64,000 nt of DNA. Source: Clostridium sp. AM22-11AC (GTDB taxonomy: Bacteria > Bacillota > Clostridia > Lachnospirales > Lachnospiraceae). The DNA is taken from NCBI RefSeq assembly GCF_003473545.1, contig NZ_QUCM01000006.1:62001-126000 (forward strand), read 5' to 3'. Shown here one piece after another: positions 8,835 to 16,475 of the stretch; position 1 is the first letter of the stretch; the number at the start of each line of letters is the position of its first letter. The notes under the pieces are model-generated. The model saw nothing but the letters and a program-made list of their open reading frames with translations, was not told where the DNA came from and did no database searches. The position numbers and the translations under genes were made by a program.

Positions 8835-9770
8835 CTAAAACTCCAATCGAATCTGTCTGTCAATCCAGCTTTTCTGAATTGCCTCACAAACAATATCACC
8901 TGGCATATATCCACCAATTAAAAACGGAGAGTCCGGATTATGCTTTCTCATATTTTCTTTGACCAAAACCGGATTTACATTCGCATAACAGTATTTACAT
9001 AAATGTCCGCAAGTATCATAGGCACCTATATCTGTCCCCAAAAGACATGCGCATTCCCCATTTCTCTGATTTTTCTTTCTCTTTGGAACTTCCAGTCTGC
9101 TATTGAGAGCTGTCTCAAATGTATGAACAGTCATACATCCGGAGCAATCTGCACCATATTTTGCAAGATCTTCTCCTTCTGCACAAGGCTTTAACACCAT
9201 TCCATACTTTGACGCTATTTTTACAAATGCTTTTCCTATCACAGCCCTGTCTTCTGCCCGTACCGATTTTGCTTCTGGGAAATTGCGTTCCACCTTTTTA
9301 TAAATATCTATAAAGCTGATTACACAAGTCTTTGTGTATCCAGCAAGAATTTCAGCCATTTTTTCAAATTCAGATATATGCCACTCCACAGAATGTTTTT
9401 TATCTATAAAAATCGGATCATATCTCCATCCCATACTGTCTGCGCCCACGACATCCGACAATTCTTTAAAACCTTCCATCACAGTTTCTTTATCCGGAAC
9501 GTTTGGCTCAATATCCCGTCCGTAAGGTGTAATTGTTACAAACCAGTATTGACCATACGGTTTTAACTCATCAAGAAACGGCAGCATTGGAAGAGGGTTC
9601 TTCGTGCAGAATGCGATCAGATCCACAACTTCTGGTGAAAGGCTGTATTTCGTCACCTGTTTTGGATTATAGGGATTCCTCACGCATACATATCCCTCTT
9701 TTATCCGATTCAAAAACCATTTTGAATAAAATGCAGGTATATCTGTTCTCATTCCTGTTTGTATTATCAT
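8835..9770 (-). CDS. DUF1848 family cysteine-rich protein
   Basis: 311 residues from the ATG at 9770 (GAGGGG eight bases before it; a longer frame to 9809 has no site). The family is uncharacterised. It has a C-terminal metal-type cluster: CSGC near 215, then CACLLGTDIGAYDTCGHLCKYCY near 250-270, which can hold an iron-sulfur cluster or zinc. FVTITPYG and WRYDPIF are family hallmarks as I recall them. Last gene of the operon that begins with the ACGX peptide, directly after the sirtuin. Its presence suggests a redox or radical step, but this is inference. Confidence 0.8.
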   Translation of the reverse strand: MIIQTGMRTDIPAFYSKWFLNRIKEGYVCVRNPYNPKQVTKYSLSPEVVDLIAFCTKNPLPMLPFLDELKPYGQYWFVTITPYGRDIEPNVPDKETVMEGFKELSDVVGADSMGWRYDPIFIDKKHSVEWHISEFEKMAEILAGYTKTCVISFIDIYKKVERNFPEAKSVRAEDRAVIGKAFVKIASKYGMVLKPCAEGEDLAKYGADCSGCMTVHTFETALNSRLEVPKRKKNQRNGECACLLGTDIGAYDTCGHLCKYCYANVNPVLVKENMRKHNPDSPFLIGGYMPGDIVCEAIQKSWIDRQIRLEF

Positions 9771-9829
9771 TTTATCATCCCCTCTCTTGTCACTATTCAC
9801 TCTGTTCACAGCCGCCCTTTATCACAAGT

Positions 9830-10744
9830 CTACAGTTCTTTCAGGATCTCTCCAATATCTTCATTCATGCAGACAGATTTTTTCCTTATTTCTTCCGGTG
9901 CATATGCTTCACCCTGGTTCAGACACACATAAAATGCATGTTGAAATGTGTTTGTCATCTGCCAAAACGGATATTTTATAATACCAGGGGTATTATATCC
10001 TACACCAAGTTCAAGAAACACTATTTTCTGCTTTTTATGATCCTGTATAAATTTCTCGTACCGTTCTGCTGCCCAGTGCCATCCCTCATCTTCAACAAAT
10101 GTCTGATCAGATCTGAGATTCATACTCATCGGCTTACCGCAGCGCGGGCAATATGGAATCAGACCCGTCGGAACCGTAAGCTTTATTTCTCCGTCTTCCG
10201 GTTTTTGCAGTTCCCCGTCTTTCATCTGAAATCCCTGACTCAGCACCATTTTCTTTATGATTTCTTCATTGTCATAGGTTTCTTTATGACAAGGCTCACT
10301 ACATTGAAACAAGCCGTAATCTCCCTGTGTATAGAAGATTCTGTTTTTAGCGAATCCTGCTTTCTGAAAACAATGATCCACATTTGTCGTCAGTACAAAA
10401 TAATCTTTTTCTTTTACCAGATCATACAGGTTCTGATATACCGGTTTTGGTGCATCCATATATCGATTAATATAGATATATCTGCACCAGTATCCCCAGT
10501 GTTTTTCCAATGTTTTATATGGATAGAAGCCTCCTGAATACATATCGGAAAATCCATATTTCTTTCTGAAATCCGAAAAATATTTTTCAAATCTTTCTCC
10601 ATTATACACAAAACCGGCTGATGTGGAAAATCCCGCACCAGCCCCAATTACAACTGCTTCTGCTTCCTCAATTTTTTCTTTTATCTGTAATATCTTATCT
10701 GAGTAACTGGTTGTAGAGTCGTTCATCTTCCTCTTTAAAAACAT
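9830..10744 (-). CDS. Class M sirtuin (SirTM), NAD-dependent protein ADP-ribosyltransferase
   Basis: 304 residues. NAD-binding GAGAGFSTSAG is at 34-44, TTNVD at 119-123, and zinc ligands are C148, C152, C199 and C202. At the place of the catalytic His of deacetylase sirtuins there is Gln: YTQGDYG, Q140. That substitution is typical of SirTM enzymes, which ADP-ribosylate a carrier protein rather than deacetylate. The ATG at 10744 follows AAAGGTG seven bases away. It overlaps the macrodomain gene by 50 bases, a tight coupling usual for SirTM-macrodomain pairs. The known partners GcvH-L and lipoate ligase LplA2 are not in this operon, so the target must be something else or encoded elsewhere. 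Confidence 0.88.
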   Translation of the reverse strand: MFLKRKMNDSTTSYSDKILQIKEKIEEAEAVVIGAGAGFSTSAGFVYNGERFEKYFSDFRKKYGFSDMYSGGFYPYKTLEKHWGYWCRYIYINRYMDAPKPVYQNLYDLVKEKDYFVLTTNVDHCFQKAGFAKNRIFYTQGDYGLFQCSEPCHKETYDNEEIIKKMVLSQGFQMKDGELQKPEDGEIKLTVPTGLIPYCPRCGKPMSMNLRSDQTFVEDEGWHWAAERYEKFIQDHKKQKIVFLELGVGYNTPGIIKYPFWQMTNTFQHAFYVCLNQGEAYAPEEIRKKSVCMNEDIGEILKEL

Positions 10745-11468
10745 TAAATATCACCTTTATCTTTGATTTTGTCTTTTCTTTATATTGCTTTACTGTCTGT
10801 ACTGCAAGCTCAGCAGCTCTTTTATTCGGAAACATAAACACACCGGTTGAAATACAACAAAAAGCAATACTCTTTACCTCATTCTCATCAGCTATCCTAA
10901 GACACGATTCATAGCAGGATATCAGTAAACGTTCATGTTCCTTTGTCAGCTTTCCCTGTACGATTGGGCCAACTGTATGAATCACATGATCACAGGGCAG
11001 ATTAAATGCCGGGGTGATCTTTGCCTGCCCTGTCGGTTCTTCCTGTCCCTGTTCTATCATCATATTATTGCAATAGTTTCGAAGCTGAATTCCTGCATAG
11101 GTATGAATGCAATTATCAATACAATTATGGCAGGGCTGATAGCAGCCTGTCATGCCGCTGTTGGCTGCATTTACGATTGCTCCCACTCTAAGTCTTGTAA
11201 TATCGCCCTTCCAGATATAAAGATCAGGCTGTGCCTCCCTGATATCTGCCAATGTGACAATCCCTTTCTTCTCATTTTCTTCCGAAAGGTACGCATCCTG
11301 AATCTGCAAAAATGCATAATCCATTTTCTTCGGCATTCTTATATTCATAAGCGATCGGAGCAGTATTTTCTGCTTGCCTGCATCTGATGGAATCTGCATG
11401 TTCTCATATTCCGGCCGCTCTTTCAACAATCCTTCAATTAAATATTTTCTTCTGTCATCCTGATTCAT
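10695..11468 (-). CDS. Zinc-type macrodomain, protein ADP-ribose hydrolase
   Basis: 257 residues from ATG 11468, which overlaps the previous stop as ATGA. A helical N-terminal extension of about 80 residues precedes the macrodomain. Substrate loop: IVNAANSGMTGC (98-109), then CYQPCHNCIDNCIH with C109, H114 and C116 in the places of the zinc ligands of the SirTM-associated macrodomains (SauMacro/SpyMacro type). GVFMFP near 209-214 is the diphosphate loop. These enzymes remove ADP-ribose put on by SirTM, so the pair forms a reversible switch. A longer frame to 11495 lies inside the preceding gene and has no binding site. Confidence 0.9.
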   Translation of the reverse strand: MNQDDRRKYLIEGLLKERPEYENMQIPSDAGKQKILLRSLMNIRMPKKMDYAFLQIQDAYLSEENEKKGIVTLADIREAQPDLYIWKGDITRLRVGAIVNAANSGMTGCYQPCHNCIDNCIHTYAGIQLRNYCNNMMIEQGQEEPTGQAKITPAFNLPCDHVIHTVGPIVQGKLTKEHERLLISCYESCLRIADENEVKSIAFCCISTGVFMFPNKRAAELAVQTVKQYKEKTKSKIKVIFNVFKEEDERLYNQLLR

Positions 11469-12076
11469 TTCCTGATCACCGCTTTCACCGGACATTTTTC
11501 ATAACAGCTTCCACAGTGCAGACAGTGCTCCTGCCGGATGACAAAAGGTGTCCCCTTCTCAATACATTTCTGTGGACAATGTTTCATACATGTGCCACAG
11601 CCGATACAGGATTCTGTTATGTAATATCCCTTTTCTTTTACACTAGCATTTCCCAGAATATATGTCTCCCGGAAAATTGGATTTACGCCAAGATTAAAAT
11701 ACTCCACTTCCGCCTGATCAATACAGAAAATAATTCCGATTTCTCTTGTATCCCCCGGATATACATTGGCAAGATATGGCTGTTCTTCAAAAACGATATC
11801 CATCCATTTTTTCTGCTCATTCTCTGCTACTGCGTAAGCCTTTCCTGACAAACGAATCATTTCTTTGTATTTGGTATAAACAAGAATCTGAACCCTGCCA
11901 TCTTCCATTAATTCTTTACAAAAATTTTTACCTCTGGCGGTGAAAAAATAGAGTGCATCCGGCTCATAATGAATCGCACTGATATTCCGTATCTGTGGTG
12001 CCCCTTCACTGTCCACTGTTGCGAATGCAAGCACTCCCACCAATTCCATTTTTTTCAGACATGTTGCTAAATCCAT
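11465..12076 (-). CDS. FMN-binding split-barrel (PNPOx-like) protein with 2x[4Fe-4S] ferredoxin tail
   Basis: 203 residues from ATG 12076 (GGAG then five bases). Residues 1-135 match the pyridoxamine-phosphate-oxidase-like flavin barrel. Residues 155-200 have two ferredoxin motifs: C157-C160-C163-C167 and C185-C188-C191-C195. It should carry FMN and two 4Fe-4S clusters and pass electrons. Next to a radical SAM enzyme and a nitroreductase it may be the electron donor for one of them (inference). Gene spacing of 51 bases to the nitroreductase stop indicates one operon. Confidence 0.85.
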   Translation of the reverse strand: MDLATCLKKMELVGVLAFATVDSEGAPQIRNISAIHYEPDALYFFTARGKNFCKELMEDGRVQILVYTKYKEMIRLSGKAYAVAENEQKKWMDIVFEEQPYLANVYPGDTREIGIIFCIDQAEVEYFNLGVNPIFRETYILGNASVKEKGYYITESCIGCGTCMKHCPQKCIEKGTPFVIRQEHCLHCGSCYEKCPVKAVIRK

Positions 12077-12127
12077 CTGTTCTCCACCTCTCCATATAAT
12101 CAAGTGTTTTTTTCAATAAATCCAATA

Positions 12128-12703
12128 CTATTCTACAATTTTAATTCTTCCCGGTTTTCTTGGCTTACTTTTCGGCTGTTTCCCGTCTATATATCCTAAT
12201 ATAACAAATCCCTGGCATGCATATCCTTCCGGCACTCCCCATTCGCTCATCAGTCTTCTTCCTTCTTCTGAATCAAATGTTTCATAGCCTCTTGAGATAA
12301 TACATGATGCAATTCCAAGCTCTGTTGCCTGCAGAATCATGTTTTCCATCATGCAAAAGGCATCTGCTGTCTTGAAGAGAAAATTATTCTGGCAGAATAC
12401 ACACACAACCGTAGGCGCATCATAAAACCCATTTTTTATAGTTGGATCATCAATTGTGCTTGGCTGCTCCTTTGAGACAAAACTACCTGCCAGGTGTGAA
12501 CGGTCAAAATCTGCCATATTCAACTTTCCCACGTAAGCTGCCAGTTCCTTATTATGTATCGCAACCATCATACTTCTCTGTCCGCCTCCGGCATTCGGTG
12601 CAAAATTTCCGGCTTCCAGAATCTTTTCCAGGTCATCACGTCTTATCTGCTCACCGGTATATTTCCGAATGGAATGCCTTGCTTTGATGATATCTATTAA
12701 CAT
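12128..12703 (-). CDS. Nitroreductase family FMN-dependent oxidoreductase
   Basis: 191 residues. It opens with IKARHSIRKYTGEQIRRDDLEKILEAGNFAPNAGGGQ, the nitroreductase FMN phosphate-binding region, and ends with QGFVILGYIDGKQP KP-rich tail. Such proteins reduce nitro, quinone or azo groups, or oxidise cysteine-derived heterocycles in peptide natural products. The ATG at 12703 overlaps the radical SAM stop by 7 bases and has GGGGAGGTG upstream, so translation is coupled. Given its place next to an rSAM-modified peptide, a role in peptide tailoring is possible but unproven. Confidence 0.87.
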   Translation of the reverse strand: MLIDIIKARHSIRKYTGEQIRRDDLEKILEAGNFAPNAGGGQRSMMVAIHNKELAAYVGKLNMADFDRSHLAGSFVSKEQPSTIDDPTIKNGFYDAPTVVCVFCQNNFLFKTADAFCMMENMILQATELGIASCIISRGYETFDSEEGRRLMSEWGVPEGYACQGFVILGYIDGKQPKSKPRKPGRIKIVE

Positions 12704-13758
12704 GTAAGCACCTCCCCGGTAATCTCATTTCTTGTTTTCCAGCACTGCGGATCCGCCCCGTAAAAGTTACCGCTTGTTCCATTGGCAACTGCCGGACATC
12801 CACGACACCATGCCTTAAGTTCACATTTGCTGCATTTTACAAATTTATCGTAATCTCTGTATTTTTCCATCTGACAGATCCAGACGTCTGCCAGCCGGTC
12901 TTCAAAAATATTGGCCACTTTACTGTCAGTTACCCTTCTGCATGCCATAATATCTCCATTGGAAGATATGGTAATATGACAGTTTCCACAGTTACAGCCA
13001 CCATAGATCATTCCTGCCTCTGTACTCTCAGGAAGCTTAAACTGTCCCGTTTCATATTCATACAGCGTCCACAAATGATCCTTTTTATTGAAATAGGTCT
13101 CGCATCCTGCCTTTTCATATGCCTTATACTTTGCATCGCAGACTTCCAGAAGTTTTCTGTACTCTTCCTGTGTCATGCTTGTGTCAACTTCACCACCTGT
13201 AGGCACATAGCGCGAAAATGCAAAAACCTTTACTTTCGCTTTTACAACTTCATCAATAATATCCGGTATCTCATCCATATTTGTTTTGGATACCGTACTC
13301 ATAATTACACTTTTTATTCCTGCTCTGTTCAGACATCCGATTTTCTCAATCGTCAGATCAAAACTTCCCGGCTTTCTGAACCAGTCATGAGTTTCTCTCA
13401 TTCCATCAAGGGACATCTGATACTTCTCACAACCACAAACCTTTAACATTCTGCAAATTTCGTCGTTCAAATGAAATGGATTTCCCATTAAGGTAAAAGG
13501 TATCTTTTTCGATTTCAGTAATACCATTAATTTCCAGAAGTCCGGATGAAGGATAGGATCTCCGCCGGTAATATAAAAATATGGTACTCTGCCATATACT
13601 TTGCAGAAATCCTCACAGTTTGCTACTACCTCTGTCATCTGCTTCCATGTCATAGACTTTAATTCCTTACAGCCTTCGCCTGAGAAAATATAACAATGCT
13701 TACACCGCTGATCACATTCATCTGTAATATGCCACTGAAAAGAAAAATACTGACTCAT
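12697..13758 (-). CDS. Radical SAM/SPASM peptide maturase, ACGX system
   Basis: 353 residues. C15-xxx-C19-xx-C22 (CDQRCKHC) binds the SAM 4Fe-4S cluster; GGDP near 64-67 helps hold SAM. The SPASM region begins near 255 with CNCGNCH and ends with C...C in KCSKCELKAWCRGCPA and PQCW, giving ligands for auxiliary clusters. I recall an NCBIfam family named for the ACGX system that pairs this enzyme with ACGX-repeat peptides, exactly the arrangement here. The ATG at 13758 lies about ten bases after AAGGAG; an upstream TTG (13767) touches the site itself. It follows the peptide gene by 27 bases and should install a radical-made cross-link or thioether in it. Confidence 0.88.
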   Translation of the reverse strand: MSQYFSFQWHITDECDQRCKHCYIFSGEGCKELKSMTWKQMTEVVANCEDFCKVYGRVPYFYITGGDPILHPDFWKLMVLLKSKKIPFTLMGNPFHLNDEICRMLKVCGCEKYQMSLDGMRETHDWFRKPGSFDLTIEKIGCLNRAGIKSVIMSTVSKTNMDEIPDIIDEVVKAKVKVFAFSRYVPTGGEVDTSMTQEEYRKLLEVCDAKYKAYEKAGCETYFNKKDHLWTLYEYETGQFKLPESTEAGMIYGGCNCGNCHITISSNGDIMACRRVTDSKVANIFEDRLADVWICQMEKYRDYDKFVKCSKCELKAWCRGCPAVANGTSGNFYGADPQCWKTRNEITGEVLTC

Positions 13759-13785
13759 CCTATCCAACTCCTTCCTTAACTTATT

Positions 13786-14079
13786 TTACTTGTCAGATGC
13801 TCCACATGCTGTTCCGCATGCTGCTGATTTTTCTTCCGGCTTGTCTGCTGCTCCACATGCTGTTCCGCACGCTGCTGGTTGTCTACGCTCCGCTCCGGTC
13901 CGCTCAAAGCAATCGTCCCCCGGACGATTTGAGCCTTCCGGCTTGTCTGCTGCTCCACATGCTGTTCCGCATGCTGCCGGTTTCTCCGCTGGTTTGTCTG
14001 CTGCTCCACACGCTGCTCCGCATGCTGAACCAGCTTCTGTTTCTGATTTTTTCCATCCGAAAAGATTTGATAATGCCAT
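13786..14079 (-). CDS. ACGX-repeat precursor peptide (RiPP-like)
   Basis: 97 residues from ATG 14079 with a perfect AGGAGG at eight bases. A short leader MALSNLFGWKKSETEAGS is followed by four copies of an ACGxACG module (A19-G25, A36-G42, A70-G76, A87-G93), joined by short charged linkers such as AADKPEEKSA. Eight Cys sit in Ala-Cys-Gly context and are the likely targets of the neighbouring radical SAM maturase. Residues 48-68, which include one extra Cys, break the repeat; they come from a palindromic insertion at about 13877-13936 that kept the frame. Function of the mature product is unknown. Confidence 0.88.
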   Translation of the reverse strand: MALSNLFGWKKSETEAGSACGAACGAADKPAEKPAACGTACGAADKPEGSNRPGDDCFERTGAERRQPAACGTACGAADKPEEKSAACGTACGASDK

Positions 14080-14125
14080 TTTGTTACCTCCTGATATTTT
14101 TGTTTGTTGTTATCTTTGTTGCAAG

Positions 14126-14155
14126 ATTATAATATCAAGAATTTTTAACCGGCAA
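14126..14155 (-). promoter_or_regulatory. Probable promoter of the ACGX/sirtuin operon
   Basis: Minus strand TTGCCG (14150-14155), 18 bases, TATAAT (14126-14131), about 45 bases upstream of the peptide ATG. It faces the hxlR promoter, so both can share the dyads at 14191-14260. Confidence 0.55.
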
Positions 14156-14190
14156 AAGTACGCACAATTTTATTACATAGGCATAAAAAG

Positions 14191-14260
14191 GTAACCCTAG
14201 TTACTTTTTTGTAACCTATTGCTTCTTTTTTATTGTTAAATTAAAATTAAATATAACAAT
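14191..14260. promoter_or_regulatory. Operator-like dyads between the ACGX operon and hxlR
   Basis: GTAAC occurs at 14191 and 14211 with GTTAC at 14200-14204 between them, forming two overlapping palindromes with spacers of 4 and 6 bases. Farther right ATTGTTA (14232-14238) pairs with TAACAAT (14254-14260). Such dyads in a divergent gap are candidate HxlR sites. Confidence 0.5.
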
Positions 14261-14291
14261 AAAAAAGGATATTATATAAGGAGGCGATCAC

Positions 14292-14612
14292 ATGTTAACA
14301 AAAGAAGAATTACCGGAATGTCCGGTTGCAACCACAGTTTCGCTCATTGGCAGTAAATGGAAATTACTGATTATCCGAAATTTGCTGGAACGCCCTTGGC
14401 GATTCAATGAATTAAAGAAAAATCTTGAAGGAATCCGTCAGAAAGTTCTCACCGATAGTTTGCGCTCCATGGAAAATGATGGTCTCATTATTCGCACAAT
14501 TTACCCGGAGGTTCCACCAAGAGTTGAGTACAGTCTCAGCGAACTTGGACTTACTTTGAAACCGATTCTCGACTCAATGGTCGAATGGGGTAACGCCTAT
14601 AAAAAAATGTAG
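14292..14612 (+). CDS. HxlR family winged-helix transcription regulator
   Basis: 106 residues. It has the family pattern ECPVATTVSLIGSKWKLLIIRNLLERPWRFNELKKNLEGIRQKVLTDSLRSMENDGLIIR, a winged helix with a single conserved N-terminal Cys (C11) that in relatives senses aldehydes, quinones or disulfide stress. AAGGAGG is upstream of ATG 14292. It is transcribed away from the ACGX/sirtuin operon and is the obvious local regulator, implying that redox or electrophile stress switches the operon (inference). Confidence 0.9.
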   Translation: MLTKEELPECPVATTVSLIGSKWKLLIIRNLLERPWRFNELKKNLEGIRQKVLTDSLRSMENDGLIIRTIYPEVPPRVEYSLSELGLTLKPILDSMVEWGNAYKKM

Positions 14613-14719
14613 AAAAATGCACTTCTCCGATTAAACTCTATGAGGTGACCCCGAAAAGTAAGACTTTATAGTTAGAATTAGCTCTTTTCTCTACCCGTTA
14701 TTGATTTTGAGCATACTTA

Positions 14720-14765
14720 CCCAGACCTTCTTTGAAGAAAGCCTGGGATTTCTTTTTCTTTTTTT
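14720..14765 (+). terminator. Terminator after hxlR region
   Basis: CCCAG at 14720-14724 pairs with CTGGG at 14743-14747, with an inner TTCTT/AAGAA stem, followed by a long T-rich tract. About 105 bases downstream of the hxlR stop; it also shields the IS1182 remnant. Confidence 0.6.
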
Positions 14766-14778
14766 GAATTATCTAAAT

Positions 14779-15631
14779 TTATGCTGTTTCTTTCAGCCTA
14801 AACAGATGCTGTCCTGTTTTTTCAGACTGTATTTTATTATGTAGTTTATTGATATTGTGTGCGATTGCAAGAATGACACTTTGTGCAGTGACGTTTTCTT
14901 TTCCGCGGTACATATATCGTCTGAATTCCATATCCTGTTTTACAGAAGCGAAGGACCTTTCTGCCTGTATACTTCGATTCACTCTAAGTTGAATTCCGTA
15001 TGGACTGGTTATGCGTTCAAAATCTTCTGCCCTTTTCTGTTTCATGGTTTTTGAAACATACAGTGTTTTATTACGCTGTTCCATTGATGTCTTCTATAAT
15101 CTTTGCAAACAGTTTTGTCTGATTTTTGGTAACGGCCTTTTTCCAGACAAATGTATATCTGTTAGCAGCTGACTCAATTTTTGTGCCGTCAATAAATATA
15201 TGTCTTCCAGAAATTCCTCCTAATTCGTATAAGATATTTGAAACTTCTGCGAGAATGTTTGAGGAACATTGGGACAGATGCAGTGAGATGAACCGCGCAA
15301 TAGTCGCATGATTCGGAAACGGCTTTCCCTCCAGAAGATACATAAAATTGATATCTTGTCTACACGATTTCTCGATATCGCGGCTGGAATAGATCCGGTT
15401 CATTCCTGCATAGATAACGATTTTCAACAACTGTTTCGGCGAAACCTGATCTTTTTTGATCTTTCCATAAGTATTATAAAGATCTGAGAGCTTCATTCCC
15501 TCCACAAAAGTACTCAGCAGGCGGACCGGATCATCTGATGGAATGTTTTTTTCGATATCCAAAGGAAGTTTAATTTGATAGTACAGGCAAGATGCGGTAT
15601 AATCTTTCTGTAATTTAATGTGTTTGGTCAT
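14779..15631 (-). pseudogene. IS1182-family transposase with a large internal deletion
   Basis: Two frames together show both ends of one transposase. 15071-15631 (186 residues) gives the N-terminus through FIDGTKIESAANRYTFVWKK, which carries a catalytic Asp. 14779-15084 in another frame gives the C-terminus with RVNRSIQAERSFASVKQDMEFRRYMYRGKENVTAQ. They overlap near 15071-15084 with a frame change, so about 250-300 central residues, including further catalytic positions, were lost. The upstream hairpins at 15648-15733 belong to its IS end. Not active in cis. Confidence 0.85.
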
Positions 15632-15647
15632 ACATTAATTTTACACC

Positions 15648-15733
15648 AAGAGCCCGACTTTTCGAAGCCGGGCTCTTAAATTTTTTCAAAAAAAGTGCTG
15701 CCACACTAATTTTCATTTAGTGCGACAGCCCCC
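15648..15733. repeat. IS1182 remnant end: two hairpins
   Basis: AAGAGCCCG (15648-15656) pairs perfectly with CGGGCTCTT (15669-15677), a hairpin between IS end and transposase start that may block read-in transcription. Next to it, at about 15694-15733, GCTGCCACACTAA and TTAGTGCGACAGC form an imperfect palindrome followed by CCCC, the probable outer end of the element. A matching second end was not found near 14640-14778. Confidence 0.55.
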
Positions 15734-15775
15734 TGTTTTTTATACACGTTTTGCACAAATTGCTTTATTGTATGA

Positions 15776-16311
15776 TTAGTACAGCTTTGCACCTGCCGGG
15801 ATATGGTTATCTACCATCAGCAGATTCAGCTTCTCTTCGCCGTTTTCTTCACATACTGCACTTAAGAGCATACCACAGGACTCAATTCCCATCATGGCTC
15901 TTGGTGGCAGGTTGGTGATGGCAATCAGAGTCTTCCCTACCAGTTCTTCTGGCTCGTAGTAAGCATGGATACCACTTAAGATGGTACGGTCTGTGCCGGT
16001 TCCGTCATCCAGAGTGAACTGAAGAAGCTTTTTGGATTTCTTTACTGCTTCGCAGGCTTTTACCTTTACAGCGCGAAAATCAGACTTGGAGAAGGTTTCA
16101 AAGTCAACCTGCTCTTCAAATAATGGCTCTACTTTTACCTTGGAGAAGTCGATCTTCTCGTTTGGTGTAAAGAAACCATTGTTGTCACCAGCAGTTGCGC
16201 CTGCTTCTGCTGCACCAGCTGCCTGTGCTGCATTGTTTGCTTCATTCTTTGCAGCGCCCTGTGTCTTCATGGTTGGGAGCTTTTTCGCTCCTGCTGTAAA
16301 GAGCTGTAAGA
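15776..16311 (-). pseudogene. metG: 3' part of metG (methionyl-tRNA synthetase), tRNA-binding OB-fold domain
   Basis: The ATG-started frame is 15776-16270 (164 residues); coding-like sequence extends up to about 16311, where a stop codon occurs. Residues about 55-164 form the EMAP/Trbp111-type OB fold found at the C-terminus of MetRS (FSKSDFRAVKV, SKKLLQFTLDDGTG, AITNLPPRAMMGIESCGMLLSA, ending in PAGAKLY). The catalytic and anticodon domains are absent. No good ribosome binding site precedes ATG 16270. The integrase gene starts within 170 bases, so the ICE probably interrupts metG here and the 5' part should lie across its far end. Confidence 0.75.
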
Positions 16312-16383
16312 TGATTTACATTTCTTTAAATCATTACAATATTTTCTTTAGCAAGCTGTACTAAAATAACCAAATTTGCAGTC

Positions 16384-16424
16384 TTTTTTGGTCATATATT
16401 AGTCATATTAAATTTTTTTGGTCA
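16384..16424. repeat. Direct repeats near the ICE end, possible integrase arm sites
   Basis: TTTTTTGGTCA occurs at 16384-16394 and again at 16414-16424, exactly 30 bases apart, with a related TTAGTCA between them. They lie between the integrase stop and the metG fragment, where arm-type binding sites of tyrosine recombinases are normally found. The crossover site itself could not be fixed because the other end is outside the window. Confidence 0.5.
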
Positions 16425-16433
16425 ATTGCCTAG

Positions 16434-16460
16434 TCCTCAAATCAGAGGACTCTTTTCTAT
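16434..16460. terminator. Hairpin downstream of the integrase gene
   Basis: AGTCCTC and GAGGACT form a 7-bp stem around AAATCA. The T-rich run follows on the plus side (CTTTTCTAT), so it would best stop transcription entering from the chromosome side; it can also end the int transcript. Confidence 0.45.
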
Positions 16461-16475
16461 ATTATATCGTTGTTT

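Noticed and set aside
9533..10537. 334-codon plus-strand open frame opposite the sirtuin gene
   Set aside because: It is rich in Phe, Cys, His and Leu, has no ribosome binding site or known domain, and mirrors the well-supported sirtuin and DUF1848 genes.
13776..14194. Alternative frames on both strands across the ACGX peptide gene
   Set aside because: They are low-complexity readings of the same repeats; only the 13786-14079 frame has AGGAGG, the ACG motif and the rSAM partner.
16271..16475. tRNA gene as integration site at the left ICE end
   Set aside because: No cloverleaf or CCA-type end was found; the border sequence codes for MetRS instead.
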